NCBI GenBank assembly: GCA_017409875.1
Contig: JAFQRW010000005.1
Span: 1-64,000 of the forward strand
Length of the DNA: 64,000 nt
From: Clostridia bacterium
GTDB taxonomy: Bacteria; Bacillota; Clostridia; RGIG6154
Reading direction: 5' to 3'
Position 1 is the first letter of the stretch; each line of letters begins with the position of its first letter. A program made the translations under genes and the position numbers. The notes beneath the pieces are model-generated. The model saw nothing but the letters and a program-made list of their open reading frames with translations, did no database searches and was not told where the DNA came from. Positions 44,701 to 53,290 of this stretch are shown one piece after another.

Positions 44701-45300
44701 TTCATAGCTTGTTACGATTTCATCAAGCCATTTTTCCGGATATGGCACACAGCGTGAAAAATTGTAAAGACTTAAGACCATGTCAAAAATTGACTGGTCA
44801 TTTTTATAACTGCTGTAGTTTTGTGCAAAATTTAAAAAATCACTGTTTTGACTGTCGTATTCATCTTCAATCATCTCGTTTATTGATTCAGAAAGTAAAA
44901 GATTACTTCTGTCAGGTTCGGCAAGAGAATAATCAGCACCAAGACCTAATTTGTCAAAGTTTTCCTTAATAATTCTCGAACAAAACGAGTGAATGGTAGA
45001 GATGTTTGCACCCGGCAGCAACAAAAGTTGACGATGGAATAACTCTTTTTTTGAATCATCTGTTTCAAGGCGAATTCTTTCTTCTAAATTCTGTGCAATA
45101 CTTTCACGCATCTGCGATGCTGCCGCCTGAGTAAATGTAACAACCAAAAGTCTGTCAATATCAGTGTTTTGGAGCATTTTGATAATTCTTTCAACCAATA
45201 CAGCAGTTTTTCCCGAGCCTGCCGCAGCAGAAACAATCACCGAACTTTTATGGTAATCAATAGCGCTTTGCTGGGCGATTGTCCATTTGATTTCACTCAT
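41770..45300 (-). CDS. addA: ATP-dependent helicase/nuclease subunit A
   Basis: UvrD-like helicase and RecB-like nuclease of the AddAB complex, which processes double-strand breaks for recombination. Walker A is SAAAGSGKTAVL at about 34-45, and the DEYQDTN Walker B and a later ITTMHKSKGLE motif are present. The C-terminal nuclease has a GVIDCYF...TIIDFKSD motif with DFK. I chose ATG 45298-45300 behind GGAGG; a longer frame to 45336 overlaps addB more. 1176 aa. It overlaps addB by 8 nt. Confidence 0.96.
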   Translation of the reverse strand: MSEIKWTIAQQSAIDYHKSSVIVSAAAGSGKTAVLVERIIKMLQNTDIDRLLVVTFTQAAASQMRESIAQNLEERIRLETDDSKKELFHRQLLLLPGANISTIHSFCSRIIKENFDKLGLGADYSLAEPDRSNLLLSESINEMIEDEYDSQNSDFLNFAQNYSSYKNDQSIFDMVLSLYNFSRCVPYPEKWLDEIVTSYENISSADWIEHLYIKAKSSLSYIKSICNEMFKSLANLTGQEQEIAQKYLLPLTADDLAIISICENSSSNYNSAFDAFSSLKFKNFPTIRDEKIKNSPFVASFRTKRDNLKALINEIKDKYLSSSIEELEEFAKLQLPHIKEIVRLVKKLSEVYTAKKNSSNLLDFNDLEHLAIKLLTDENGNPTECAALLSEEFDEIIVDEYQDTNDVQEAILNAVSNGKSNIFMVGDIKQSIYRFRNTAPEIFLSKTENYSDSDSDNGKRIFLSSNFRSRKNILDFSNLVFSQIMSKDVGEVEYGENEQLYYGADYEGADSPVDITVIEKNEYTDFSAVEQESAVIADKINSLIASGFLVTDKKTKKLRPVTYKDFVILLRTSKNVSDEMAAFLTKSGIPVYNDGGKELLLSSIEVQTVISFLKVIDNPYNDVALISVLRSLFYKFSDDLLLQISKSGDKGLSFYEKLVNFNDSQVEKFITDLKHYQKQAAILSVYELCNYVIQKNMLVEFSATMPGGSQRILNLRYFLRLADNYSKNVSGGLFGFLIYIDSFSSHSQAMTSPKILPDTSDVVTITTMHKSKGLEYPIVIIPRLGKAIRNLDLSSKILIHKNIGIGFDYIDADKHMKIKSPIRRAISGKITDEHLSEELRVLYVALTRAKEKLILIGSTDSCEKLLENLSNALYEQSPKFPPHVAKSVKNYLSWILLSVIRHKCFDSVLKAQGYDANNVTDLSDIEINFVKNIEFSQLKANNQHEFSVCEISDSIRQKLEYNVPQAGQDVFSKYSVSELKKYLENETDYKDYFEKLIPISDITVSNAVTSAQRGSAIHKVFEFLDFKNINSSDDIKLCIQNLVKKEILSENEAEIIPYNKIFAFFSTDVGKRLKSAELIKKEIPFNIHISDKFSLNFESGLNVQLQGVIDCYFKDSSGYTIIDFKSDILTDKNRAQKIENYKKQLEFYTLALKTMYKDQPVNACIYFLDDNSVCWL

Positions 45301-48300
45301 TTTTTTCACCTCCGTTTTGGTGATAAAGGCCTTCAAAAATTTCTTCTCTGGTCATACGGTCTGCGTACCTGAATGAATTATATTTAGAATCAAAACCGCA
45401 TACCGATGTATAATCGCAGTAATCGCAGGCGGATATGTTTGATTCTGCCAGTGGAGAAACTTCAAAATCGCCATTTAAGATTTTGTCGGAAAACTCTCCG
45501 CATTTTCTTAAAACCTGCTTTGTGAGATAATCGTATTCAGAAGAATTTAAAAATCTTTGCGAAGTAAACGCATCCTTTGAAAAGCGGGCAGAAATAACAT
45601 CGGAGTAACCTGAAAAAACGCTATGGTTTTGCTTGATGCTATCTTGTAAGTCGTCACCAACCATATATCCTTGCATTTTAAACTCTTTCATTATTTTTTC
45701 TTCCGCCTCGGCAGGGGTGATATTTCCACTATATTCTATTATGGGATTTGTAACAGCAAGATAAAACATCCCTCCGGGTTTGCCGAGTTTATCTTTCAGT
45801 GCAGCAGAGTATATAAAAAGCTGCAAAGAAAATCCTTGGTATACCTTTGATAAATCAATATCATGCGGACTTGATTTGTAGTCGACAATTCTGAAAACGC
45901 CTCTTCCAGAAGTGTCCACACGGTCAATTTTTCCGTAAAGCGTCATTTTTCTTCCCTCTGGTGTTTCGCAGACAAGGGGAGGGATTTTGTCATTCTTTGA
46001 CAAATCAAGCTCTGACATATACGGGGTAAAGCTGCCACAGTTAATGTGATGAACAACTGCCCACATTGCGTCACAAGCGGCTTTTTTCAGCTTGGAAATT
46101 GCAAATTCGTACCTTTTACTTAAGACAGGCAGTTTTGTTAAAACCTCATCAAGTGCTGCTGATGACAGTTCGTTAGTTTTTAAGTAGCATTCCTGTTTTG
46201 TGATAGTCTTCCAATCAATGTTGTTGGAAGTTACATAACAACAATAATCTTCTAATATTTTATGAATAAATGTTCCTGCGTCAGGAGCATCAAAGCTATA
46301 AATCTTTTTAGGATAGATTTCAAGACCATATTTCATAAAATATGAAAATGGGCATCTTGCAAAGCTTTCAAGCCTTGAAACAGTGGTGTTTATTTTATCT
46401 CCCCACACCTTAGATACTAGTTCCTGAGAAAGTTTTGCAGATAAATCATACGTTTTCCCTGATAGAATATAATTGATTTTTTTGCGATTGTTTTCATCTT
46501 CCATAAACCATGAAATTACCTGCTTGTACTCACAAATATCGCTGTTTTGCACAGCAGTTAAAAGCGTTGCATCCGAAAGAGTAATAAATTCTTCAGGGGA
46601 GCAAAAAATAGAGTTCTTTTCATTTAAATTGGGGAAAAGATGTTTTATGTTATTTAAGACGTTTGAAGGTCTTAAAATGCTTCCGTCAGCAGAAGAAAGT
46701 GAATAGGAGAGTACCAGGCTTTCGCTTGGAATAGTAAATGTGCGATACATTGTATAGGGAAGCTCTAAAGCTTTTTGCTTGTTGTCAGGAGCAAGCTCTA
46801 TGTTTTGTTTTTTTAGATAACGACGCTCGGCATCTGTTAAAATTCCTGTTCCTGAAATTGCAGGAGGAATAAGTCCGTCATTAACACCTAATACATAAAG
46901 AATTTTAATTTTTTTCAGCCTTGTTCTTGATATATCACCGCATATTACATTGTTTACACTTGGCGGAATAATCCCAACTTCACACTGACTGAGTCCGGAT
47001 TTTAAATAGTCTTTAAAACGTTCAATTCCAAAAGTCACTCCGTCCATACAAACGAGCATTTCATTTAAGCAGTTAATCAGCATATTAAAAATCTGTCTGT
47101 ATTCAACGGCTTTTGCTGAATTGCCGTTTTGAATAAGAGCTAAAGTTTCCTCTGAAATCTTTTGAGGAATTAAGAGGGTGGTTAGCAAATCTTTTATAGC
47201 AACAACGTAGCTGCTGCAGCCGGATTTGCCTTTTGTTGAATTTCTAAACGGCATTACAAGGTTTAAAAATTTAACCCTTGTTTCGTTTAGCCTATTTAAA
47301 TCATCGTTACCTGTGTTAAAAGTCCAGGTCTTTTCCCAACGTTTGCCTTTAATTCCTGTTGCGAGAACATAGTTTTCCAATAAGCAAATGTCATCAAAAG
47401 AAATATCGGTAAGATATGTCTTTAAGAATGAAAATACGCTTTCACAAGAAAAATTATCGATGAATATATCACAAAGTGAAAGAAGCAGAATTGATAACGG
47501 ATGATTAACTATTGAATGTTTTTTATCGGCAAAATATGTAATCTGGTGTTTTTCAAAAGAAGTTGAAATTAAAGGAAGATAGCTCTGTGTGTCACCAAAA
47601 ACAACAGCCATTTCGTTGAACTTATATCCTTGCTTTGTTTTTTCAATAATATCCCTTGCACACATATCAACTTCGGCATACTGATTATCAGAAACAAACA
47701 AGGATATATTTTCAGTAGGCTTTTGGTACTGCTTTTTAGAATAAGTACCATAATTTTGCTCCAAAAATTTCAGTTCATCGTTTGCGTGAGTTATGTCGGC
47801 GTTTAAATTTATATCACGCAAAGGAGTAATAATTTCTGAAAGCATACTTTTTGTTTTTTGCGCAGGAGCAAAAACCGGAGAAGCGTTGTCCGTTGTAAGT
47901 GTAATATAAACGTGCTTTGAGTTATCACATAACGCTTTTATAACATTAATCTCCTGAGGAGTAAAACCCTCAAATCCGTCAATGAAAAATACGGTTTTTG
48001 AAAGCTCATTGCAATCAGGAATTATTCTTTCTAAAACGGTGAGATTGTCATCGTTATTAAAACCCATTTTTTCAAGATTTTCTTCAAAAGTTTTGTATGT
48101 TAAGGCAAGGTCTTGCATTTTTAGTTTGGTAAGGTTGTCATCTAAAGCGGAAATTTCATCTTCCAGCATTTGTGGAGAAAGCCCGTATCTTTTAAATTCT
48201 GTGATTGTAGCAAGTAAGAGGTTAGATAGGTCTGAATTCTTTGCAGATGCAGAATAAACCGAATAATCATTCCGGCATGAATATATAGTTTTAGAGAGCA

Positions 48301-48571
48301 ACATGGATTTTCCTATTTTGCTTATCAGGACACGCTTTTTTCCAATATGTTTGTTATAAAGATAGTGAAAAAGGCGATTAAAACTTAAAACAGTTTTTGT
48401 GTCATCAAGATAAGAAAGGAATCCGATTGCTTCATGTTCTGAAGACAAGGAAAGTTGTTCCGGAACAAGCAAAACAGTATTAATTCCACTTTCAGAAAGC
48501 TGTTTCATTTGATTAAGGCAAAAAGCGGTTTTACCATATCCGCTTCTACCGGTTACAAATTGCAGTGGCAT
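45293..48571 (-). CDS. addB: ATP-dependent helicase/nuclease subunit B
   Basis: Second subunit of AddAB. Walker A GRSGYGKTAFC lies at about residues 6-16. Near the C-terminus a RecB-like nuclease motif (GKIDRVD, RIVDYKSS) is followed by CDYCDYTSVC, which with the cysteine in SFARCPFSYF forms the family's 4Fe-4S site. ATG 48569-48571 (GGAGG, 6 nt) preferred over a TTG at 48577. 1092 aa, normal length. Confidence 0.95.
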   Translation of the reverse strand: MPLQFVTGRSGYGKTAFCLNQMKQLSESGINTVLLVPEQLSLSSEHEAIGFLSYLDDTKTVLSFNRLFHYLYNKHIGKKRVLISKIGKSMLLSKTIYSCRNDYSVYSASAKNSDLSNLLLATITEFKRYGLSPQMLEDEISALDDNLTKLKMQDLALTYKTFEENLEKMGFNNDDNLTVLERIIPDCNELSKTVFFIDGFEGFTPQEINVIKALCDNSKHVYITLTTDNASPVFAPAQKTKSMLSEIITPLRDINLNADITHANDELKFLEQNYGTYSKKQYQKPTENISLFVSDNQYAEVDMCARDIIEKTKQGYKFNEMAVVFGDTQSYLPLISTSFEKHQITYFADKKHSIVNHPLSILLLSLCDIFIDNFSCESVFSFLKTYLTDISFDDICLLENYVLATGIKGKRWEKTWTFNTGNDDLNRLNETRVKFLNLVMPFRNSTKGKSGCSSYVVAIKDLLTTLLIPQKISEETLALIQNGNSAKAVEYRQIFNMLINCLNEMLVCMDGVTFGIERFKDYLKSGLSQCEVGIIPPSVNNVICGDISRTRLKKIKILYVLGVNDGLIPPAISGTGILTDAERRYLKKQNIELAPDNKQKALELPYTMYRTFTIPSESLVLSYSLSSADGSILRPSNVLNNIKHLFPNLNEKNSIFCSPEEFITLSDATLLTAVQNSDICEYKQVISWFMEDENNRKKINYILSGKTYDLSAKLSQELVSKVWGDKINTTVSRLESFARCPFSYFMKYGLEIYPKKIYSFDAPDAGTFIHKILEDYCCYVTSNNIDWKTITKQECYLKTNELSSAALDEVLTKLPVLSKRYEFAISKLKKAACDAMWAVVHHINCGSFTPYMSELDLSKNDKIPPLVCETPEGRKMTLYGKIDRVDTSGRGVFRIVDYKSSPHDIDLSKVYQGFSLQLFIYSAALKDKLGKPGGMFYLAVTNPIIEYSGNITPAEAEEKIMKEFKMQGYMVGDDLQDSIKQNHSVFSGYSDVISARFSKDAFTSQRFLNSSEYDYLTKQVLRKCGEFSDKILNGDFEVSPLAESNISACDYCDYTSVCGFDSKYNSFRYADRMTREEIFEGLYHQNGGEKNE

Positions 48572-48658
48572 AACCAACCTCCATGATATTTACTGCTTTA
48601 AGTATATCATACTCCGAGAGATAAAACAAATAATTTTTAAAAAAATTCACTTTACCAC

Positions 48659-48687
48659 TTTACAACAGTAAAGTTTTGTGTTATACT
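48659..48687 (+). promoter_or_regulatory. Promoter of the amino acid ABC importer
   Basis: TTTACA (48659-48664), a 17-bp spacer and TATACT (48682-48687), 35 bp before the binding-protein ATG. Confidence 0.75.
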
Positions 48688-48722
48688 GTGTCCGTAACAT
48701 AATTCTAAAGGAGAGAAAAATT

Positions 48723-49478
48723 ATGAAAATGTTAAAAAAACTCGGAGTGTTAGCACTCGCTTTAATGATGGTTATCTGTCTTGTATCATGCGGTGAAAAA
48801 GCTGATGACAAATTGGTTATTGGTTACACAATTTATGAACCCATGAACTACATGGAAGATGGAAAACTTACAGGTTTTGATACTGAATTTGCTGAAGCTG
48901 TTTGTGGAAAACTCGGTGTTACACCTGAATTTGTTGAAATCAACTGGGATACAAAATTTGTTACTCTTGATGCAAACCAGATTGACTGTATCTGGAACGG
49001 TATGACAATTTCTGATGAAGTTAAAGCAAACTGTGATGTTTCAAAAGCTTATGTTAAAAATGCACAGGTTGTTGTAATGGCAGAAGATAAAATTGAAAAC
49101 TACAAAGATGTTGAAAGCCTTAAAGGTCTCAAATTTGCTGCTGAAGCAGGTTCAGCAGGAGAAGCTGCAATCAAAGACAATGGACTTGATGCTAACTACT
49201 CTCCTGTAGCTGCACAGACCGATGCACTTTTGGCTGTAATCGGCGGTCAGGCTGATGCTTGCGTTATAGATATTACAATGGCTAAATCTATGACAGCAGA
49301 CGGAACAAGCTATGATAAGCTTACATACTCTTTGGAACTTACATCTGAAGAATACGGTATTGGCTTCAGAAAAGGTTCAGACCTTACCGAAAAAGTTAAT
49401 GCAATTATTGATGAGCTTAAAGCTGACGGTACATTAGATACCTTGGCTGAAAAATATGAGCTTAACCTCGCTCTTTAA
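48723..49478 (+). CDS. Polar amino acid ABC transporter, substrate-binding lipoprotein
   Basis: 251 residues. A lipoprotein signal with lipobox LVSC and lipidated Cys23, then a family 3 solute-binding protein (YEPMNYMEDGKLTGFDTEFAEAV, later GMTISDEVK and GSAGEAAIKDN). It captures a polar amino acid outside the membrane for the permease and ATPase that follow. ATG 48723 has AAAGGAGAG upstream; a longer frame to 48678 is spurious. The exact ligand (Glu, Gln, Arg or Cys type) is not evident. Confidence 0.94.
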   Translation: MKMLKKLGVLALALMMVICLVSCGEKADDKLVIGYTIYEPMNYMEDGKLTGFDTEFAEAVCGKLGVTPEFVEINWDTKFVTLDANQIDCIWNGMTISDEVKANCDVSKAYVKNAQVVVMAEDKIENYKDVESLKGLKFAAEAGSAGEAAIKDNGLDANYSPVAAQTDALLAVIGGQADACVIDITMAKSMTADGTSYDKLTYSLELTSEEYGIGFRKGSDLTEKVNAIIDELKADGTLDTLAEKYELNLAL

Positions 49479-49513
49479 TCAACCAGTTTAAATTTGGTTA
49501 TAATTTTAATAGT

Positions 49514-49542
49514 AAAAAGGCAGAATTAATTTCTGCCTTTTT
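49514..49542 (+). terminator. Intra-operon terminator after the binding-protein gene
   Basis: AAAAAGGCAGAA (49514-49525) pairs with TTCTGCCTTTTT (49531-49542). It sits between the binding protein and the permease, which have no other clear promoter, so partial read-through would favour the binding protein. Confidence 0.82.
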
Positions 49543-49573
49543 AAACAGTTTATAAAAGTTAGGGTACTAAATT

Positions 49574-50221
49574 ATGTCGATTTTCGCAACAGTAACATTA
49601 AGCCTTTTCGAGGGCTTATGGGTAACATTTAAAATATTTGGATTAACGCTTCTAATGGCACTTCCTTTGGGACTTATTATTTCTTTTGGCTCAATGAGTA
49701 AATTTGCAATCATAAAATGGCCTATAAAAACACTCATATGGATTATAAGAGGAACACCGCTTATGCTACAACTTATTGTATTTGGATTTGGACCGGGCCT
49801 TATAGGAATAAACGGTATGAATACTTTTGTAGCAGTAATGATTGCATTTGTGCTTAATTATGCGTGCTATTTTTCTGAAATTTTCCGAGGTGGAATTGAA
49901 GGAATCCCTAAAGGACAGTATGAGGCAGGCGCAGTACTTGGAATGACAAAGTCCCAGGTATTTTTTAAGATTATTCTCATGCAGGTAGTAAAGCGTATTA
50001 TCCCGCCTATGAGCAATGAATTTTTAACATTGGTTAAAGATACTTCACTAGCAAACACCATTATGATTTATGAAATAACATGGAACGCAAAGCGATTTAT
50101 GAACAGTGAACATATTTTGTGGCCACTATTTTATTCAGGAGTTTTCTATCTTGCTTTTTGCGGAATTCTTACTCTTATTTTTGGTTACATAGAAAAGAAA
50201 CTGGATTATTATAAGGGGTAA
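49574..50221 (+). CDS. Polar amino acid ABC transporter, permease
   Basis: 215-residue inner-membrane subunit of the His/Glu/Gln/Arg family, with about five hydrophobic helices. The EAA loop is EAGAVLGMTKSQVFFKIIL at about residues 118-136, and FRGGIEGIPKGQ precedes it. It pairs with the ATPase 9 nt downstream. Probably works as a homodimer, since only one permease gene is present. Confidence 0.94.
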   Translation: MSIFATVTLSLFEGLWVTFKIFGLTLLMALPLGLIISFGSMSKFAIIKWPIKTLIWIIRGTPLMLQLIVFGFGPGLIGINGMNTFVAVMIAFVLNYACYFSEIFRGGIEGIPKGQYEAGAVLGMTKSQVFFKIILMQVVKRIIPPMSNEFLTLVKDTSLANTIMIYEITWNAKRFMNSEHILWPLFYSGVFYLAFCGILTLIFGYIEKKLDYYKG

Positions 50222-50230
50222 GGTGAAAAA

Positions 50231-51016
50231 ATGTCAATTTTAAAAGTAGAAAATTTAAAAAAGAGCTTTGGTAAAACTGAGGTTTTAAAAGATGTAAGCT
50301 TTGAAATGAATGAAGGCGAAGTTGTATCAATAATCGGTTCTTCAGGTAGCGGTAAAACAACTTTTTTAAGATGCATAAACTTTCTTGAAAAGGCAGATGC
50401 CGGAAAGATTACATTAGGTGATGAAATGATTTTTGACGGCAGTTGGCAAAAATCTCTTTCTGCAAAAGAAATTAGAGAGAAACAGTTAAAGTTTGGATTT
50501 GTTTTTCAGCAGTTTAATCTTTTTCCGCAATATAATGTTTTAGAAAACGTTACACTCGCTCCCAAGCTTTTGGCAAAAGAAAAACCGGATTTCAAACAGA
50601 ATAAACACGAAATATATAATGAGATTGAAGATAATGCTTTAAGTCTCTTAAAACAATCAGGACTTTTGGATAAGGTTTCAAATTATCCGTGCGAGCTGTC
50701 TGGTGGTCAGCAGCAAAGGGTTGCTATTGCGAGAGCTTTAGCGCTTAATCCAAAAATTATGCTGTTTGATGAGCCAACATCTGCACTTGACCCTGAGCTT
50801 ACCAATGAGGTTTTGCGTATTATTAAATCTTTGGCAGATAAAGATATGACAATGATAATTGTTACTCACGAAATGTCTTTTGCACGTCAGGTTTCAGACA
50901 GAATAATTTTTATGGATAATGGTGTGATTGCAGAGCAAGGTAAGCCTGAAGATATCTTTACAAGTCCTAAAACTGAAAGACTGCAATCTTTTTTAAGCAA
51001 CATTATTAAAATGTAA
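50231..51016 (+). CDS. Polar amino acid ABC transporter, ATPase
   Basis: 261-residue ATPase with Walker [10 protein letters not shown] (about 37-45), Q-loop [11 protein letters not shown], signature LSGGQQQR, Walker [11 protein letters not shown] and the H-loop THEMSFA. It is the GlnQ-like type that powers the importer encoded just upstream. A short insertion around residues 115-140 is slightly unusual. Followed by a strong terminator. Confidence 0.95.
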   Translation: MSILKVENLKKSFGKTEVLKDVSFEMNEGEVVSIIGSSGSGKTTFLRCINFLEKADAGKITLGDEMIFDGSWQKSLSAKEIREKQLKFGFVFQQFNLFPQYNVLENVTLAPKLLAKEKPDFKQNKHEIYNEIEDNALSLLKQSGLLDKVSNYPCELSGGQQQRVAIARALALNPKIMLFDEPTSALDPELTNEVLRIIKSLADKDMTMIIVTHEMSFARQVSDRIIFMDNGVIAEQGKPEDIFTSPKTERLQSFLSNIIKM

Positions 51017-51024
51017 AAAAATTT

Positions 51025-51057
51025 AAAGTCAACACGAATTTTGTGTTGACTTTTTCT
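51025..51057 (+). terminator. Terminator of the ABC importer operon
   Basis: AAAGTCAACAC (51025-51035) pairs perfectly with GTGTTGACTTT (51043-51053), followed by a T-run. The right arm doubles as a -35 element for the next gene. Confidence 0.88.
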
Positions 51058-51075
51058 TTAAAAATAACTTATACT
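51046..51075 (+). promoter_or_regulatory. Putative promoter of the SGNH hydrolase pair
   Basis: TTGACT (51046-51051, within the terminator stem), an 18-bp spacer and TATACT (51070-51075), 40 bp before the ATG. Confidence 0.5.
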
Positions 51076-51114
51076 TACTATATATGTATTTATAGTGCAC
51101 AGGAGGGGGATTTT

Positions 51115-53268
51115 ATGAAAAAAATTTTGTGTTTTTTTATTGGTTTAGTAATGATTTTATCAACGTTTGCAGCTTCAGCTGCTACAACAGAAGTGGGTGC
51201 TGCTATTGACAGCGACTGGTACAATGTGTACATAGCAGGTCAGGCAGATAAGAGTACTTTGGGTGTAACAGTTTTATTGCTTGATAAAGATGACAGCAAT
51301 AATGTAGGTTACATTGCAGAACTTGATACTGACAGTTTTGGTAATTACGAAACTAAGTTTAAATTTGCAGGAAATATTAATAATTATACTGTAAAAGTTC
51401 GTGACAATGATACTGCTGAGGATTTAACTCATTCTCTTAATACTGCTTTTGCCAGACACGAAATTTATTGCATTGATATTTTATTGACAGAGGCGGGAAA
51501 TGATGTTATAAGCTTCATATCAGAAGGCGGACTTACAAATGTTGTTGCTAAATTAAACAATAAGTATGGTAACAATGCAAGCGTTAGCGTTATGATTGCT
51601 GCTTATGATGAAAATAACAAACTTCTTGCTACCGATATTAAATCTTTAGCTGTTGGCTACAATGATTTAGGCGTTACAAAGTCTGTTGATTTTTCAGATG
51701 TTGCATTGCCTGATGAAACAAAAAAAGTAAAAGCTTTTGCTTGGGAAGATACAGTTGATCTTATTCCTTTAGCTGAGCAGGATGAAAAAGCTATTGGTAC
51801 AAGCCTTGCTTTTTCAAATGAAAATTCTGACGAAACAAAAGTTATTGGTGTAATTGGTGACAGTATTACTCATTGGGGTCACTATTTTGCATTCTTAAAT
51901 GAATACTATGCAACACGTTACCCAAATGCTAACATTGTTCTTTTAAACAAAGGTCTTTCCGGCGACTCGGCCAGCGGTGTTATTTCAAGACTTGATTGGG
52001 ATGTTTTCAACGAAAGTAATTCTTTGTATGGTGCTTGTGATGAAATTACTCTTATGATAGGTATGAATGACAGCGGATATGGTTCTTATACATTTGGTAA
52101 GATGCCGGATGATGAGTATTACGATTTTTATAGTGGAGGTCCATATCCTGATGGCAAATACCATGGTAACATGCAATCAAGAGTAAACACTTGTGTAGAT
52201 AATATTGAAACAATTATTGAATACTGTCAAGAAAACAATAAAGGCATTACTTTAGTAACTCCGTCACTTTATGATGAGAGCGACAGATTTGTTAACTCTT
52301 TGCCACCAATAAAATATGGAACAAACTATGCGTTAGGTAAAATTGCTGAAGGTATCATAGACCTTGGTGAAGAGTATAATGTTCCTGTTTTAGACCTTTA
52401 TAAGGCATCTAATGAATACTCTGACAGAATCAGAGCAGAGTACCCTGAAGCCACAATTGTTATAACAAACGTAGATGGTATTCATCCGCTTGAAAAAGGT
52501 GGATATTTGTTCGGTTACCTCTTTGCAAGAGCACAAGAAACAAATGATACCGTAGCTTCTGTTGAAATCAACGCATCAAATGGTGCAAACAAAGTTGATA
52601 ACGCAACAGTAAGTGATGTTACTGTTGACACATCAAATGTTTCTTATACATATCTTGCAAATGCAATTCCTCTTTATACAGGCTCATCCGGATATAAATA
52701 TGTTAAAGGCTACGGCGTTGATATTACAAATACCATGAACCGTGAAATTATCAAGGTTACTAATCTTGATGATGGTGAATATACCATTTCATTTGATGGT
52801 GCTGCTATCGGTACTTTCACAGATGAGCAGCTTGCTGCAGGTGTAAATATTGCAGAGCTTGAAAACAATCCAGGTCAAAAGCAGGCAAAAGAAGTATTTG
52901 CTCTGAAAGATACAAGATTGAATACAGAACAAAACTTAAGAGGTGTTGTTAACACTCAAATGTCTATTAGAAATGGTGCTACTGACAGAAATAGTGCTAC
53001 ATATAAGTACTATCCGCATGAACTCGGATATGATTTTGATAGTTTCACAACCGAGAAGTGGATTGAAGTAGCTACACAGCTTAAAGCAAACTATATAAGT
53101 GACGGCATTAGCGAAAGCGATGCTAATAGCAAGAATTATAATATTGGAAATTATATTAAAACTCACAAAAATAAAGAAAATGATTATATAAATACAATTA
53201 AGGATTGCATTACGACAGTGAAATCAGCAGCAAAACCGGTTTCACATACAGTTGTTATTTCTAAATAA
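51115..53268 (+). CDS. Secreted SGNH/GDSL hydrolase, tandem copy 1
   Basis: 717 residues. A signal peptide (about 1-22, MKKILCFFIGLVMILSTFAAS) is followed by a beta-rich region (about 30-235) with YNVYIAG and YETKFKF, then an SGNH hydrolase domain. The nucleophile Ser250 is in GDSIT, the oxyanion Asn in GMNDSG, and the Asp454/His457 pair in DGIHP. The C-terminal 230 residues are of unknown type. Likely an extracellular carbohydrate or lipid esterase. I chose ATG 51115 behind AGGAGGGGG. The next gene is a diverged copy 22 nt downstream. Confidence 0.88.
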   Translation: MKKILCFFIGLVMILSTFAASAATTEVGAAIDSDWYNVYIAGQADKSTLGVTVLLLDKDDSNNVGYIAELDTDSFGNYETKFKFAGNINNYTVKVRDNDTAEDLTHSLNTAFARHEIYCIDILLTEAGNDVISFISEGGLTNVVAKLNNKYGNNASVSVMIAAYDENNKLLATDIKSLAVGYNDLGVTKSVDFSDVALPDETKKVKAFAWEDTVDLIPLAEQDEKAIGTSLAFSNENSDETKVIGVIGDSITHWGHYFAFLNEYYATRYPNANIVLLNKGLSGDSASGVISRLDWDVFNESNSLYGACDEITLMIGMNDSGYGSYTFGKMPDDEYYDFYSGGPYPDGKYHGNMQSRVNTCVDNIETIIEYCQENNKGITLVTPSLYDESDRFVNSLPPIKYGTNYALGKIAEGIIDLGEEYNVPVLDLYKASNEYSDRIRAEYPEATIVITNVDGIHPLEKGGYLFGYLFARAQETNDTVASVEINASNGANKVDNATVSDVTVDTSNVSYTYLANAIPLYTGSSGYKYVKGYGVDITNTMNREIIKVTNLDDGEYTISFDGAAIGTFTDEQLAAGVNIAELENNPGQKQAKEVFALKDTRLNTEQNLRGVVNTQMSIRNGATDRNSATYKYYPHELGYDFDSFTTEKWIEVATQLKANYISDGISESDANSKNYNIGNYIKTHKNKENDYINTIKDCITTVKSAAKPVSHTVVISK

Positions 53269-53290
53269 TTATAGTAGGAGAAGATAGGTT

